A DNA stretch of 64,000 nucleotides from contig NZ_BAABJZ010000016.1 of the NCBI RefSeq assembly GCF_039543565.1, positions 1-64,000 of the forward strand, read 5' to 3'. A program made the translations under genes and the position numbers. The stretch comes from Ferrimonas pelagia. Its GTDB lineage: Bacteria > Pseudomonadota > Gammaproteobacteria > Enterobacterales > Shewanellaceae. Below the pieces are notes generated by a model. It searched no databases. It saw nothing but the letters and a program-made list of their open reading frames with translations, and was not told where the DNA came from. Shown one piece after another: positions 53,811 through 61,170 of this stretch (position 1 is the stretch's first letter; the number at the start of each line of letters is the position of its first letter).

Positions 53811-54297
53811 CTTTCCAGCTCGCAGTGTAATAACTATTCATGGCATCATTCGTACCTGCCACACAATCATCCAAGGTGTTCGGGGCCAAGATGACCGATA
53901 CGATGCGTTCATCATCGGAGCGATACACTTGCCGCACCTCGATGGTGGATTGGAAGCGGGTTAACATTGGGCCTGGGGTTTCATCGTCAGCAGGGTGGGT
54001 TAGAAAACGGCAGTCGTGCAGGCGCAATGCCTTACCGACCAAAACCGGCATCCGAAACCACACCACACCGCCCTGCAGGGCATAATCAATGAAGCCGATA
54101 AAATCGTCCCGCAGGTCCGACTCAAGCAACCACTCCGCCGTCATCAGCGTGGGAACTTGCCGACTGATCCGGCGTTGTCGTACGTGACCGCTGGCCATAT
54201 CCGTGCGCAACAGGTTGGTCTGGCGTTTGAGGGTGTATGACTCCATTTGCGGTAGGCCAAACTTCTCTTCAGGCCAATCGACGGTGAGCAATGACAT
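53800..54297 (-). CDS. Phage minor tail (tip) protein
   Basis: 165 residues, beta-rich, with RRISRQVPTLMTAEWLLES and FRMPVLVGKALRLHDCRF. It lies just after the tape measure gene, the place of lambda tail protein M. GGGAGG precedes ATG 54297, which overlaps the tape measure stop (TGATG). Family assignment is by position and general character. Confidence 0.65.
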   Translation of the reverse strand: MSLLTVDWPEEKFGLPQMESYTLKRQTNLLRTDMASGHVRQRRISRQVPTLMTAEWLLESDLRDDFIGFIDYALQGGVVWFRMPVLVGKALRLHDCRFLTHPADDETPGPMLTRFQSTIEVRQVYRSDDERIVSVILAPNTLDDCVAGTNDAMNSYYTASWKDDQ

Positions 54298-56684
54298 CAG
54301 AACCTCCCCTGCCGCTGCAGGCCCCACATCTGCTGGTAACCGCTGGAGACCTCGCCGGCCATGCTCTGATCTTCAAGCAAGACCCGGATCACCCGGCGGC
54401 CAAACTCATCGTCATCCTGCTCCACTCGGGCTGTGGTCCCCGCGGGGGCATTGTGAATGTGCACTTGGGCTTCCCCTCCCCGACTGCGAGAAAGGGCCAG
54501 AATGGCGTCATACATGGCATCCAGCTTGCCCGCGGATTCCTGGGTATAAACCCGCTCGCCTTTGTCCAACAACCACGTCCCCTCCCGAGGCACAGCGTCG
54601 AGTCCACTGTGGGCCATTCCAGCCAGACCCGCGGTGGCGGCAAAGCCTGCGGCAGCGGCGGTCAAACCAGCCCCTGCGGCTTCGGCCGCGGCAGCCACAC
54701 CCGGCGCCATCGCCCAACCGGTGATGGGAATGGCAGCGGCGGAGGCGGCGGCATTGATAGCCCATAGCTGGGTCTCAGCCATGCCTCGACCCGTCACGCT
54801 GGCTTGGTAACTGGCGGCTTCGCCAGCCCCCAGCGCCTTCTCCAGAACCCACATGGCCACCCTTTGTGCTGCCCACTCGCCAAAGAAGGCCACGACGCTG
54901 CGGGCCATCCCCTCAAATACGCCGCCTAAGGCATCGCCCAGATTCTCTGAGTCAAACACCGCGGACTCGACAGCCGAGCCCATGCCGCTAGACCAGCGGT
55001 CCACCATGCGTTCAAACAGCTCGCCCTGTAGATCGGAGGCATCAGCCAGTTCGTCGTAGAGGCGATCGGCCCAGTTACGCTGCTCTTCGTAGCGCTGCCG
55101 TGCCAGATCCTTAGACTCTTCGGTAAAGCGCTCTTCCAGTGCGCGACGGCGCTGCAGAAACTCATCCTCAAGGATGAGTTCGTCATCGAGCAGCGATTTG
55201 AGCTCGGCCAAGCGCTTATCTTGCGACTGCTCCAACTGCTGCTCTTGGGTGCCATTGCTGGCTATCCAGCTTTCCAACCGACGCAGGTTGGCTTCCTGCT
55301 CTTTCTGGGTTTGTGCATCGACCCGCTTGTCATGAGCAGCATGAATCGCCTGCTCGGCGGCAGTGGCCTGCGCGGCGTATTTGGGGTGCGCATCGGCCAA
55401 GGCCTGCACCTGCTGCAGTTGCTCGTCGCGCAGAGCCAGCAGACGGGCGTCGTTGTCCATGCCGGCCAGCGATGCCTGCCGTTTGAGTGTGGTCAGGGTT
55501 TTGAGTGCGGCCTGTTCCTGCTCCCAGCTTTCGGCCGTGTCCTGCGGGATATAAAGCGACTGATTTAATTGGGGCAGCTCGGGGGGCTTGGTGTCGATGG
55601 CGTCGGGATTGATGATCTCGGGGATCACCCTGCCCTCCACCATCCGCTGAGCGTAGCCCTTGAGCCAGGCGTCGGCAGTCTGTTCGCCCGCCTGCTCGCC
55701 GGCGTTGAGCAAAGGAGTGCCGACGCTGACCAGTTCGGCTTTGCCTTGGTTCACGGCGTCATGGATCTGCTGACTGTACTCGTCCGACACCCCAAGCAGG
55801 CCACCCATCGTTAGCTGATAGATGCGGCCAACCGCATCGGTGCGGGTATTCAGATCATCGATGATACCGCCCCAACGCTCAAAGGAGTCGGAGGCGGCAT
55901 TGAAGCCGGTCGCCCATGTCGTGGCGACCCAGTCCATGACTGCGGCACCTTTCTCCATCACACCGACCGCCACGAGAAAGGCGGTGGTGCTGCCCGACAA
56001 CGACTTGAACATGCGCTCTTGCGCACTCACGAATTGCGCCGCAGACGTCGGCACATCATCGCCCACCAAGGCGTTGAGCTTTTCCAGATCTTCCCGGGCA
56101 TTGGCTAAGCCGGCACTGCCTTCCACCATGGTGTTTTGCAACGCACGCCAGGACATATCAAAGAAGCGGTTGGCCAGCTCCCCCCGCTGACCTTCATCAG
56201 CCACATCCCGCAGCCTATCCAGCACCAGACCAAAGGCATCATAGGTATCCATGGCCTGCACTTCGACGGCATCCAGCCCCAGATCTTCCAATGCACTGCG
56301 AGCCACACCAGCCCCCCGGCGCGCTTCGGCCAGACGACGGACAAAGCGCTGTAGAGCGGTGTGCCCTTCTGTGACGCTAACGCCGGTCAGGGTGAATTGA
56401 TGATCCAGTGTTTGCAGCTGGGTGTAGGTCAATCCCAGTGATGCGGCGAACTTGCCCTGTTCGTCGATAGCCGCGGCAGTCTGGCTGGTAAAACCGGCTA
56501 AGGCGGTGACCGAGAAACCACCGGCCAGCCCCACCGCTCCTAGCCCAGTGGAGAGCGTCCCCAGCACGCCATTGAGCACGCTACTCTCTTTACGCATCCC
56601 TTCTAGGTTGGTTTTTACTTGCCGGAAGGTATTGTCGGTCTGGTTATCAGCGCGAATGACAAAACGTGCATCAACGGTTTGCAT
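54297..56684 (-). CDS. Tail tape measure protein
   Basis: 795 residues with a variable, largely helical sequence and long coiled-coil stretches (about 385-560), hydrophobic Ala/Gly-rich segments near 670-740 and a C-terminal Gln-rich end. The N-terminus (VIRADNQTDNTFRQVKTNLEGM) is typical. Length sets the tail: around 800 residues suggests a tail of roughly 120 nm by the usual 1.5 angstrom per residue rule. It starts within the T reading frame of the chaperone gene. Confidence 0.92.
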   Translation of the reverse strand: MQTVDARFVIRADNQTDNTFRQVKTNLEGMRKESSVLNGVLGTLSTGLGAVGLAGGFSVTALAGFTSQTAAAIDEQGKFAASLGLTYTQLQTLDHQFTLTGVSVTEGHTALQRFVRRLAEARRGAGVARSALEDLGLDAVEVQAMDTYDAFGLVLDRLRDVADEGQRGELANRFFDMSWRALQNTMVEGSAGLANAREDLEKLNALVGDDVPTSAAQFVSAQERMFKSLSGSTTAFLVAVGVMEKGAAVMDWVATTWATGFNAASDSFERWGGIIDDLNTRTDAVGRIYQLTMGGLLGVSDEYSQQIHDAVNQGKAELVSVGTPLLNAGEQAGEQTADAWLKGYAQRMVEGRVIPEIINPDAIDTKPPELPQLNQSLYIPQDTAESWEQEQAALKTLTTLKRQASLAGMDNDARLLALRDEQLQQVQALADAHPKYAAQATAAEQAIHAAHDKRVDAQTQKEQEANLRRLESWIASNGTQEQQLEQSQDKRLAELKSLLDDELILEDEFLQRRRALEERFTEESKDLARQRYEEQRNWADRLYDELADASDLQGELFERMVDRWSSGMGSAVESAVFDSENLGDALGGVFEGMARSVVAFFGEWAAQRVAMWVLEKALGAGEAASYQASVTGRGMAETQLWAINAAASAAAIPITGWAMAPGVAAAAEAAGAGLTAAAAGFAATAGLAGMAHSGLDAVPREGTWLLDKGERVYTQESAGKLDAMYDAILALSRSRGGEAQVHIHNAPAGTTARVEQDDDEFGRRVIRVLLEDQSMAGEVSSGYQQMWGLQRQGRF

Positions 56685-56979
56685 CGTTAGCGATCCTCAG
56701 TTGGGTGTAAATCAATGACATCGCCTGCAGATAGGGTTCTGGCTGATCAGTCAGGCCCCCGCTCGTTGCGAGATGGTGATTTTGGTAGTGGGAATACAAC
56801 GACAGATAACGGTCGCTTTGTGGGGTGATCCCCCCTTTAGGGCAAGTCGTGAACTCACCGATCCCTTCCATCGACCACATGGCAAAAGGTGCCGGGTTGG
56901 CGTCATCGCAATGGCGGTGCCGACAGGTGGCGCAGTTGTAGTATTTGGGGGCCTGCGCAACCGCCACTGCGATGATCAG
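56671..56979 (-). CDS. Tail assembly chaperone T domain, expressed by -1 frameshift
   Basis: This frame, read from the codon at 56979 after slippage, adds about 102 residues to the upstream G protein, giving a G-T fusion of about 217 residues. It contains CATCRHRHC and a later Cys (possible metal site). The first start codon inside it is a GTG at 56967 with no ribosome site, supporting expression by frameshift. It overlaps the tape measure start by 14 bases, as in lambda GT-H. Confidence 0.75.
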   Translation of the reverse strand: MIIAVAVAQAPKYYNCATCRHRHCDDANPAPFAMWSMEGIGEFTTCPKGGITPQSDRYLSLYSHYQNHHLATSGGLTDQPEPYLQAMSLIYTQLRIANDANR

Positions 56980-57323
56980 TTTTTTTTCTGTTCTCCACTG
57001 AGGCTGGAGAGGTTCATCACCTGATATCCGATCTCCTGCAGGATGCCTGGCAGCACATGCTCAAGCATGGCCACTTCGTTACCGACTGGACAGGGGATGG
57101 GTTGGCCCGCTTTATCGGTTAGGCCACGCCAGTCTTTGATGCCGTAGCGCACCAGCAAGCGGCGTCCTTCAAAGCCAATCACCATGTCTGAGCCCTGACG
57201 GATAACGGTGTTTTGCACCTCCCATAATTGAAGGCGGGACAGCGGCTGCAACTGCACTTCGAAACGGGGTTCGCCCTCAGGCTTTTGCTGTTCGAGAATT
57301 GGGGTGTACCATTCTTTATTCAT
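56976..57323 (-). CDS. Tail assembly chaperone G-like protein
   Basis: 115 residues (EWYTPILEQQKPEGEPRFEVQ at the start; TM-free, acidic/neutral). The position between tail tube and tape measure fits lambda G. It ends ...GEQKKN-stop on AAA AAA AAC TGA, a frameshift site. ATG 57323 is chosen; a frame extension to 57581 runs antisense to the moron gene and has no ribosome site. Confidence 0.8.
   Translation of the reverse strand: MNKEWYTPILEQQKPEGEPRFEVQLQPLSRLQLWEVQNTVIRQGSDMVIGFEGRRLLVRYGIKDWRGLTDKAGQPIPCPVGNEVAMLEHVLPGILQEIGYQVMNLSSLSGEQKKN
56979..56986 (-). promoter_or_regulatory. -1 ribosomal frameshift site A-AAA-AAC
   Basis: On the minus strand the end of the G gene reads CAG AAA AAA AAC TGA. 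A-AAA-AAC is a canonical X-XXY-YYZ heptamer in the correct phase. After slippage the next codon is CTG and the -1 frame stays open to 56671. Confidence 0.8.
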
Positions 57324-57348
57324 TGTGTTGTATTCCAAGGAGTTGGGA

Positions 57349-57741
57349 ATGATTGAATTCGTATTACTGGCCATATTGGCTACCTTGCTTGGCGTCGTGG
57401 TGATTGCCTGGAGCAGAAATGTGCAGGGCGCAGCAATGCTCACTTGGCTTGCCTGCGTCAGCGCTGGCTTGCTACTGGTTGCTCCCCAACAGCAACTGAT
57501 AGCGACCGGACTGATTCTTATCGCTCTTTCGGGGTGGGCATCTCTGGCCCCATTAGCTCCCGCAAAAGATACAAGAGCCAAGCGACAACCAGCTCAACCG
57601 GTCCCGAGACAGGCATATTCCCCCAATGAGATCCTTCCTGAGGGTGATGGCGCAAAAACCTGCCCAGAGTGTCGCGAATCAGTGAGTAAATTCTGTAAGC
57701 AGTGCATCCACTGTGGTCATAAATTCAGTGTTGCCGCTTAA
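57349..57741 (+). CDS. Moron: membrane protein with C-terminal zinc ribbon
   Basis: 130 residues. Two or three N-terminal membrane helices (FVLLAILATLLGVVVIAW; AAMLTWLACVSAGLLLVA; LIATGLILIALSGW), a Pro-rich linker, then CPECRESVSKFCKQCIHCGHKF, a zinc ribbon. AAGGAG precedes ATG 57349. It is encoded on the strand opposite to the late operon, between the tail tube and chaperone genes, the hallmark of a moron expressed from the prophage. Its 3' end overlaps the tail tube gene by 4 bases. Function unknown. Confidence 0.8.
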   Translation: MIEFVLLAILATLLGVVVIAWSRNVQGAAMLTWLACVSAGLLLVAPQQQLIATGLILIALSGWASLAPLAPAKDTRAKRQPAQPVPRQAYSPNEILPEGDGAKTCPECRESVSKFCKQCIHCGHKFSVAA

Positions 57742-58670
57742 CTAAACACCAAACTGAACTGATCATCCCCCGCACTCTCGCAAGCGCCGAACGGCAAACT
57801 GAGAGTGCGGACTTGCTCGCGCTCACCCTGTGACACGTCACGCCATACGGCCTTAGGGATATTCAACGCAAAGATATTACCCGGCTGACTTCCGACGGTG
57901 CCGGTGACGATGCTTGAGGCACGACCCTCCATCCATTCCTGCTCCCAATCTTTAGTGGCAAGTGCGGTCATCTCTGGGTCTATCTGACCGTTAGGATCGC
58001 GGTTGGCAATGCGTACTTCCCCGAAGCCATTGGCGCTGCGGATACTGGCCGGGCTGACCACTTCGTTACCCAGATCCAACGTCAGTTGATTGATCTCCGC
58101 CCCATAGCCACCCACCTGCAAACTGGAGAGGCCGATCAGTGGTATCGGGACGGTGCTGGCATAACTGGCTGCAGGGAACGGGGCATCAACGTGCTCATGC
58201 ACATGACCACGCAAGGTAAAGCTCGCCTTCGCGATGCCACCGGCGGTGAAATCGAACGAAACGTTGCCACGACAGCCCTTAAGGGTGTAGAGGCTGCCAT
58301 CTTGATACAGCTGAATGGTGACCGACTCATGACCGGCCGAAACCGGCGCATAGGTGACCGAGAGACCGGCGGCGATCTCTTCGTTCAAACCACAGGCACG
58401 CAAGGCTGCGCCTATCTCTGGAGCGGTTCCGGCCGCTCCGCTTCCCTTCACCTCAGCGGTGAAGGTGATCTCTTTGAGCGTGCCAGCAAAGAGAGACTGC
58501 TCTTTGCCCATCGTTGGTTTGATCACCCCACGTTCAACCATGCGGGCGCCGTTGTTGGCGATCCCCAAGGCTTCCACCAAAACGGCGTCGGTGGCTGGGT
58601 CGAGGTCCTCTACCTGACCGGTCACGGCTTCAGGTTTAAGCAAGATCAGTTCGCGTTTGGTCAGTCCCAT
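57738..58670 (-). CDS. Phage major tail (tube) protein
   Basis: 310 residues, beta-rich, starting TKRELILLKPEAVTG. It lies between the tail terminator/connector genes and the chaperone genes, where siphophages place the tube protein. The length suggests an extra C-terminal domain compared with lambda V (246 residues). The ATG overlaps the stop of the 51-residue gene (TGATG), so translation is coupled. Confidence 0.8.
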   Translation of the reverse strand: MGLTKRELILLKPEAVTGQVEDLDPATDAVLVEALGIANNGARMVERGVIKPTMGKEQSLFAGTLKEITFTAEVKGSGAAGTAPEIGAALRACGLNEEIAAGLSVTYAPVSAGHESVTIQLYQDGSLYTLKGCRGNVSFDFTAGGIAKASFTLRGHVHEHVDAPFPAASYASTVPIPLIGLSSLQVGGYGAEINQLTLDLGNEVVSPASIRSANGFGEVRIANRDPNGQIDPEMTALATKDWEQEWMEGRASSIVTGTVGSQPGNIFALNIPKAVWRDVSQGEREQVRTLSLPFGACESAGDDQFSLVFS

Positions 58671-58825
58671 CAGTCGGACTCCTTCACTTGGTCTTTGTTC
58701 TGCTCCGTGACGCCCGGCAGCGGCTTAGCATTGCCTCGCCGCACAGCCCAACTCTTTCGCGCAGGTACAGCTGTGCCCGCCTGGGCCGGTTGCTCAACCG
58801 GCGGCGTCTTGGTGTTAGCGGCCAT
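58670..58825 (-). CDS. 51-residue protein coupled to the tail tube gene
   Basis: ATG at 58825 with AGGAGG at ideal spacing, 51 codons, and a stop overlapping the tail tube start by one base. It is rich in Pro, Ala and Lys (TPPVEQPAQAGTAVPARKSW) and looks disordered. No family recognised. The strong ribosome site and coupling argue it is a real late gene. Confidence 0.7.
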   Translation of the reverse strand: MAANTKTPPVEQPAQAGTAVPARKSWAVRRGNAKPLPGVTEQNKDQVKESD

Positions 58826-59051
58826 AGGGCCTCCTTTGTAGTACATGTGTAATACATAAAGCCCACCGAAAGAGGTGGACTTAGTTCACTTCGTCGGCTT
58901 TAAAGTCGTGTCTTTTAGGTTAGGTCCCGATCCAAAGGACACCCCAGACACCACAAAGCACACTAAAAAGAACATTTTTACAGCCAAGTGTTGATCAAAG
59001 TGTGGCATTAAGGTTAGCATGGCACCACTTACACAGTTCAAGGAGTCTGCG
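58826..59051. other. Intergenic region between divergent prophage genes
   Basis: About 225 bases between the HTH gene and the 51-residue gene. It must hold the HTH promoter; a weak TTGATC, 17 bases, TTAGCA match lies near 58994-59022. A short CCACC/GGTGG stem occurs near 58862-58880. Confidence 0.4.
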
Positions 59052-59417
59052 ATGTCTATTGATTGGCAAGAACTAGTAGTTTTACCCCTGCCCCACGAAC
59101 CAAAATTTCCAACAGCTTTCAGGGCAGCTCGATTGAGAACCGGTCTGAGCCAAGGTGAGTTTGCTGAGAAGCTCAGCATCGGGGTCAATAACATCGGTAG
59201 GTACGAGAGAGATCTATCCCGCCCCACCAAAGCGACCTATTCCGCGATCTGTCAGTTATTGAGCGAACTTCTGGGCGATGAACAGTTTGCCTGTGACGAC
59301 TCCAATGGCTCTAAGAGCGATCCACGCTTGAAGGCCATCAAGGACGCTAGCGTCGAAGAGATGGTAGAAGAGCTCAAAAAGCACCGTGGCGCAACCGACG
59401 TCCAGATCCGATTCTAA
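59052..59417 (+). CDS. XRE-like helix-turn-helix protein (moron)
   Basis: 121 residues. The HTH spans about 26-75 (FRAARLRTGLSQGEFAEKLSIGVNNIGRYE). The acidic C-terminus with ASVEEMVEELKKH may form a helix. AAGGAG precedes ATG 59052. It lies on the opposite strand inside the late operon with its own terminator (59514), so it is an independent unit. It might regulate prophage or host genes; targets are unknown. Confidence 0.85.
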   Translation: MSIDWQELVVLPLPHEPKFPTAFRAARLRTGLSQGEFAEKLSIGVNNIGRYERDLSRPTKATYSAICQLLSELLGDEQFACDDSNGSKSDPRLKAIKDASVEEMVEELKKHRGATDVQIRF

Positions 59418-59513
59418 TTAAACCTTTACCCAACTGCCCGCAATGGAATGTGGGCAAAACTAAGCAACCTTAGCCATAGGTTGCCCTTAAGCATCACTTC
59501 GGTGATACAAGCA

Positions 59514-59538
59514 AAAGCCCGGCTTTGCCGGGCTTTTT
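59514..59538 (+). terminator. Terminator downstream of the HTH gene
   Basis: An AAAGCCCGGC / GCCGGGCTTT stem with a TTT loop, followed by T residues on the plus strand. The A-tract on the other side could also act weakly on the minus strand. Confidence 0.85.
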
Positions 59539-59598
59539 ATTGCACATTCCGAAGCACTCAATAACTAATTTAACCAAATACTGAAACCACCCCTACAG

Positions 59599-59901
59599 CT
59601 AGTTCAATCGTTCTATCTGGCCATCTTCATTGAAGCGATACACCCAGGTGCCCGGCTTGTCCTTGCGGTGGCGAACACGAGCTCGATAGAGGGCGCTCCA
59701 GAAACGTTCGTTCATTTCGCCGTCGTCTTTTACCCAAGAGAGCGGGACAAGGTGCGGGTGGATCCCTAACGCATTCAATAAGTCTTCAGATAAGGGTTTG
59801 GTCGGATTGAGGATGGCAGGCCCACCGATAGCGTCTGCAATCAAAGTCAGAGTGTGGTGATGATGTTGCTGAGCTATCTCTCGTAACGTTGCTAAGTTCA
59901 T
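59599..59901 (-). CDS. Hypothetical prophage protein
   Basis: 100 residues with a His-rich start (REIAQQHHHHTLTLIAD) and a C-terminal half rich in Arg and Trp (FWSALYRARVRHRKDKPGTWVYRF). An AAGAGAAG element precedes the ATG. It lies between the tail terminator and tail tube genes on the late strand. No family recognised; it may be an accessory gene. Confidence 0.6.
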   Translation of the reverse strand: MNLATLREIAQQHHHHTLTLIADAIGGPAILNPTKPLSEDLLNALGIHPHLVPLSWVKDDGEMNERFWSALYRARVRHRKDKPGTWVYRFNEDGQIERLN

Positions 59902-59987
59902 CTCTTCTCTTGTTGTTTGACTGTCATAGTCCTCAGATTAGAGTTCGCAAAAAATCCTCACAAGCAACTCTCCCACAGTTCACTCAT

Positions 59988-60428
59988 TTAGCATTCCCGT
60001 TCCACTCGATAGCTCACGGCGAATACCAGTCGAGTGGCGCCGAGGGGGATATCGCCTTCGCCGTTGTAGTCAGGATCCAGCATCTCAGGATCGGACACTT
60101 CTATCACCCAATTCAGCTTCAGCGGATCCGGAGCGAGCAGCAACCGCTCGACCTTGAGGCGAAGGTCGAGGGTCTGGGCGTCGAGATCGGCTTTTTGCTC
60201 GGGGGCGATAAGCAGATCGACGTAGATCTGTAGGCGGCGATCGGTAAAGCGGCTTTGATGCCCGATCACCTCATCGCTGCCGATCTTGATGGCGACAGCG
60301 GGGACTTGCCGCGCCGGCTCCAAGCGGTTGCGCAGCACAGGCTCGGTCAGGTGGTGCTCGAGCAGGGCCACGATGGCGTCGATGATCTCCAGGGCGCGGT
60401 GCTTCTCCGGTTGCACGAAGGTGTTCAT
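59988..60428 (-). CDS. Tail terminator-like protein
   Basis: 146 residues (ALEIIDAIVALLEHHL near the start; DRRLQIYVDLLI; ending VFAVSYRVERE). The pattern and position after the connector gene fit lambda U-type tail terminators that cap the tail tube. GGAG precedes the ATG, which overlaps the connector stop. Confidence 0.72.
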   Translation of the reverse strand: MNTFVQPEKHRALEIIDAIVALLEHHLTEPVLRNRLEPARQVPAVAIKIGSDEVIGHQSRFTDRRLQIYVDLLIAPEQKADLDAQTLDLRLKVERLLLAPDPLKLNWVIEVSDPEMLDPDYNGEGDIPLGATRLVFAVSYRVEREC

Positions 60429-60769
60429 CGTTCGATCTCCAGCTCTAGGTTCACCATGCCGTCGAGGGGCGGCGGGATGCGGCGGATGTGGTAGCGGGTA
60501 GCGTCGGGGTTGCCGGACTCATAGGCGGCTTTGAGCTGGGCGCCGTCGCCCTCTTCCAGCTGCAATGCCAGAAAGCAGCTTTCGGGGATGGGCAGCATGC
60601 GCGTCAGGCCGTAGCCGGCGTCGTGCTCGAACTCCTCTTCCACCAGAACCGCTGACACGGGTTGCAGCGCCAACGGTACCCGATAGAAGTCACCGAGCAG
60701 CCAGCTGTCCCCCACCTTGGCGAAGACCCGGCTATCCAACCGGGCCTTGAGGCGGTCGAAGCGGCTCAC
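60425..60769 (-). CDS. Head-tail joining protein
   Basis: 114 residues starting with GTG; beta-rich (VFAKVGDSWLLGDFYRVPLALQ). The size and place between the DUF2190 gene and the tail terminator fit lambda FII-like / Gifsy-2 head-tail connectors. The ribosome site is weak; the gene begins 3 bases after the DUF2190 stop, so coupling is likely. Confidence 0.7.
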   Translation of the reverse strand: MSRFDRLKARLDSRVFAKVGDSWLLGDFYRVPLALQPVSAVLVEEEFEHDAGYGLTRMLPIPESCFLALQLEEGDGAQLKAAYESGNPDATRYHIRRIPPPLDGMVNLELEIER

Positions 60770-60772
60770 GGT

Positions 60773-61102
60773 TTAGACCACCTGGCCGGTGAATAGTACC
60801 TCGGCCTCGGTTGCGCCGGTGCTGACATCTTGGGTAAAGGCGCCGACCAAGGTGTTGCCGCTGGCCACTTCTGTGATGCTGCCGTCGGCTTTGAGGTAGG
60901 CTTTGCTGCCCGCGGTTTTATCGCTGGTGATGGTGGTGGTGCAGCGGTAGACGCCACAGCGCATGCCGACGAACGGCTGGCCGACGGCGGCAGATTCATG
61001 AGGGACGACCACCAAGGCGCCCACTTGGGTTGGGGTGCCGGCTGTGACGATGGCGGTGGCGATGAGGGTTAGGCTGTCGCCTTTCTGGACGTAATTTTTC
61101 AT
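60773..61102 (-). CDS. DUF2190 capsid-associated protein
   Basis: 109 residues with the DUF2190 pattern: KNYVQKGDSLTLIATAIVTAG at the start, GVYRCTTT in the middle and the closing VLFTGQVV. Such proteins are often encoded next to the capsid gene and may decorate the head. AGGAAAG precedes the ATG. Confidence 0.87.
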   Translation of the reverse strand: MKNYVQKGDSLTLIATAIVTAGTPTQVGALVVVPHESAAVGQPFVGMRCGVYRCTTTITSDKTAGSKAYLKADGSITEVASGNTLVGAFTQDVSTGATEAEVLFTGQVV

Positions 61103-61170
61103 TGGGCTTTCCTGTTCGAAGAGGGAAACGAGGGATGTATAACAGCCATGCTATACATCCCTAATGGGGG

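Noticed and set aside
57324..57581. N-terminal extension of the G-like chaperone to 57581
   Set aside because: The extension is antisense to the zinc-ribbon moron, lacks a ribosome site and would make G much longer than its family.
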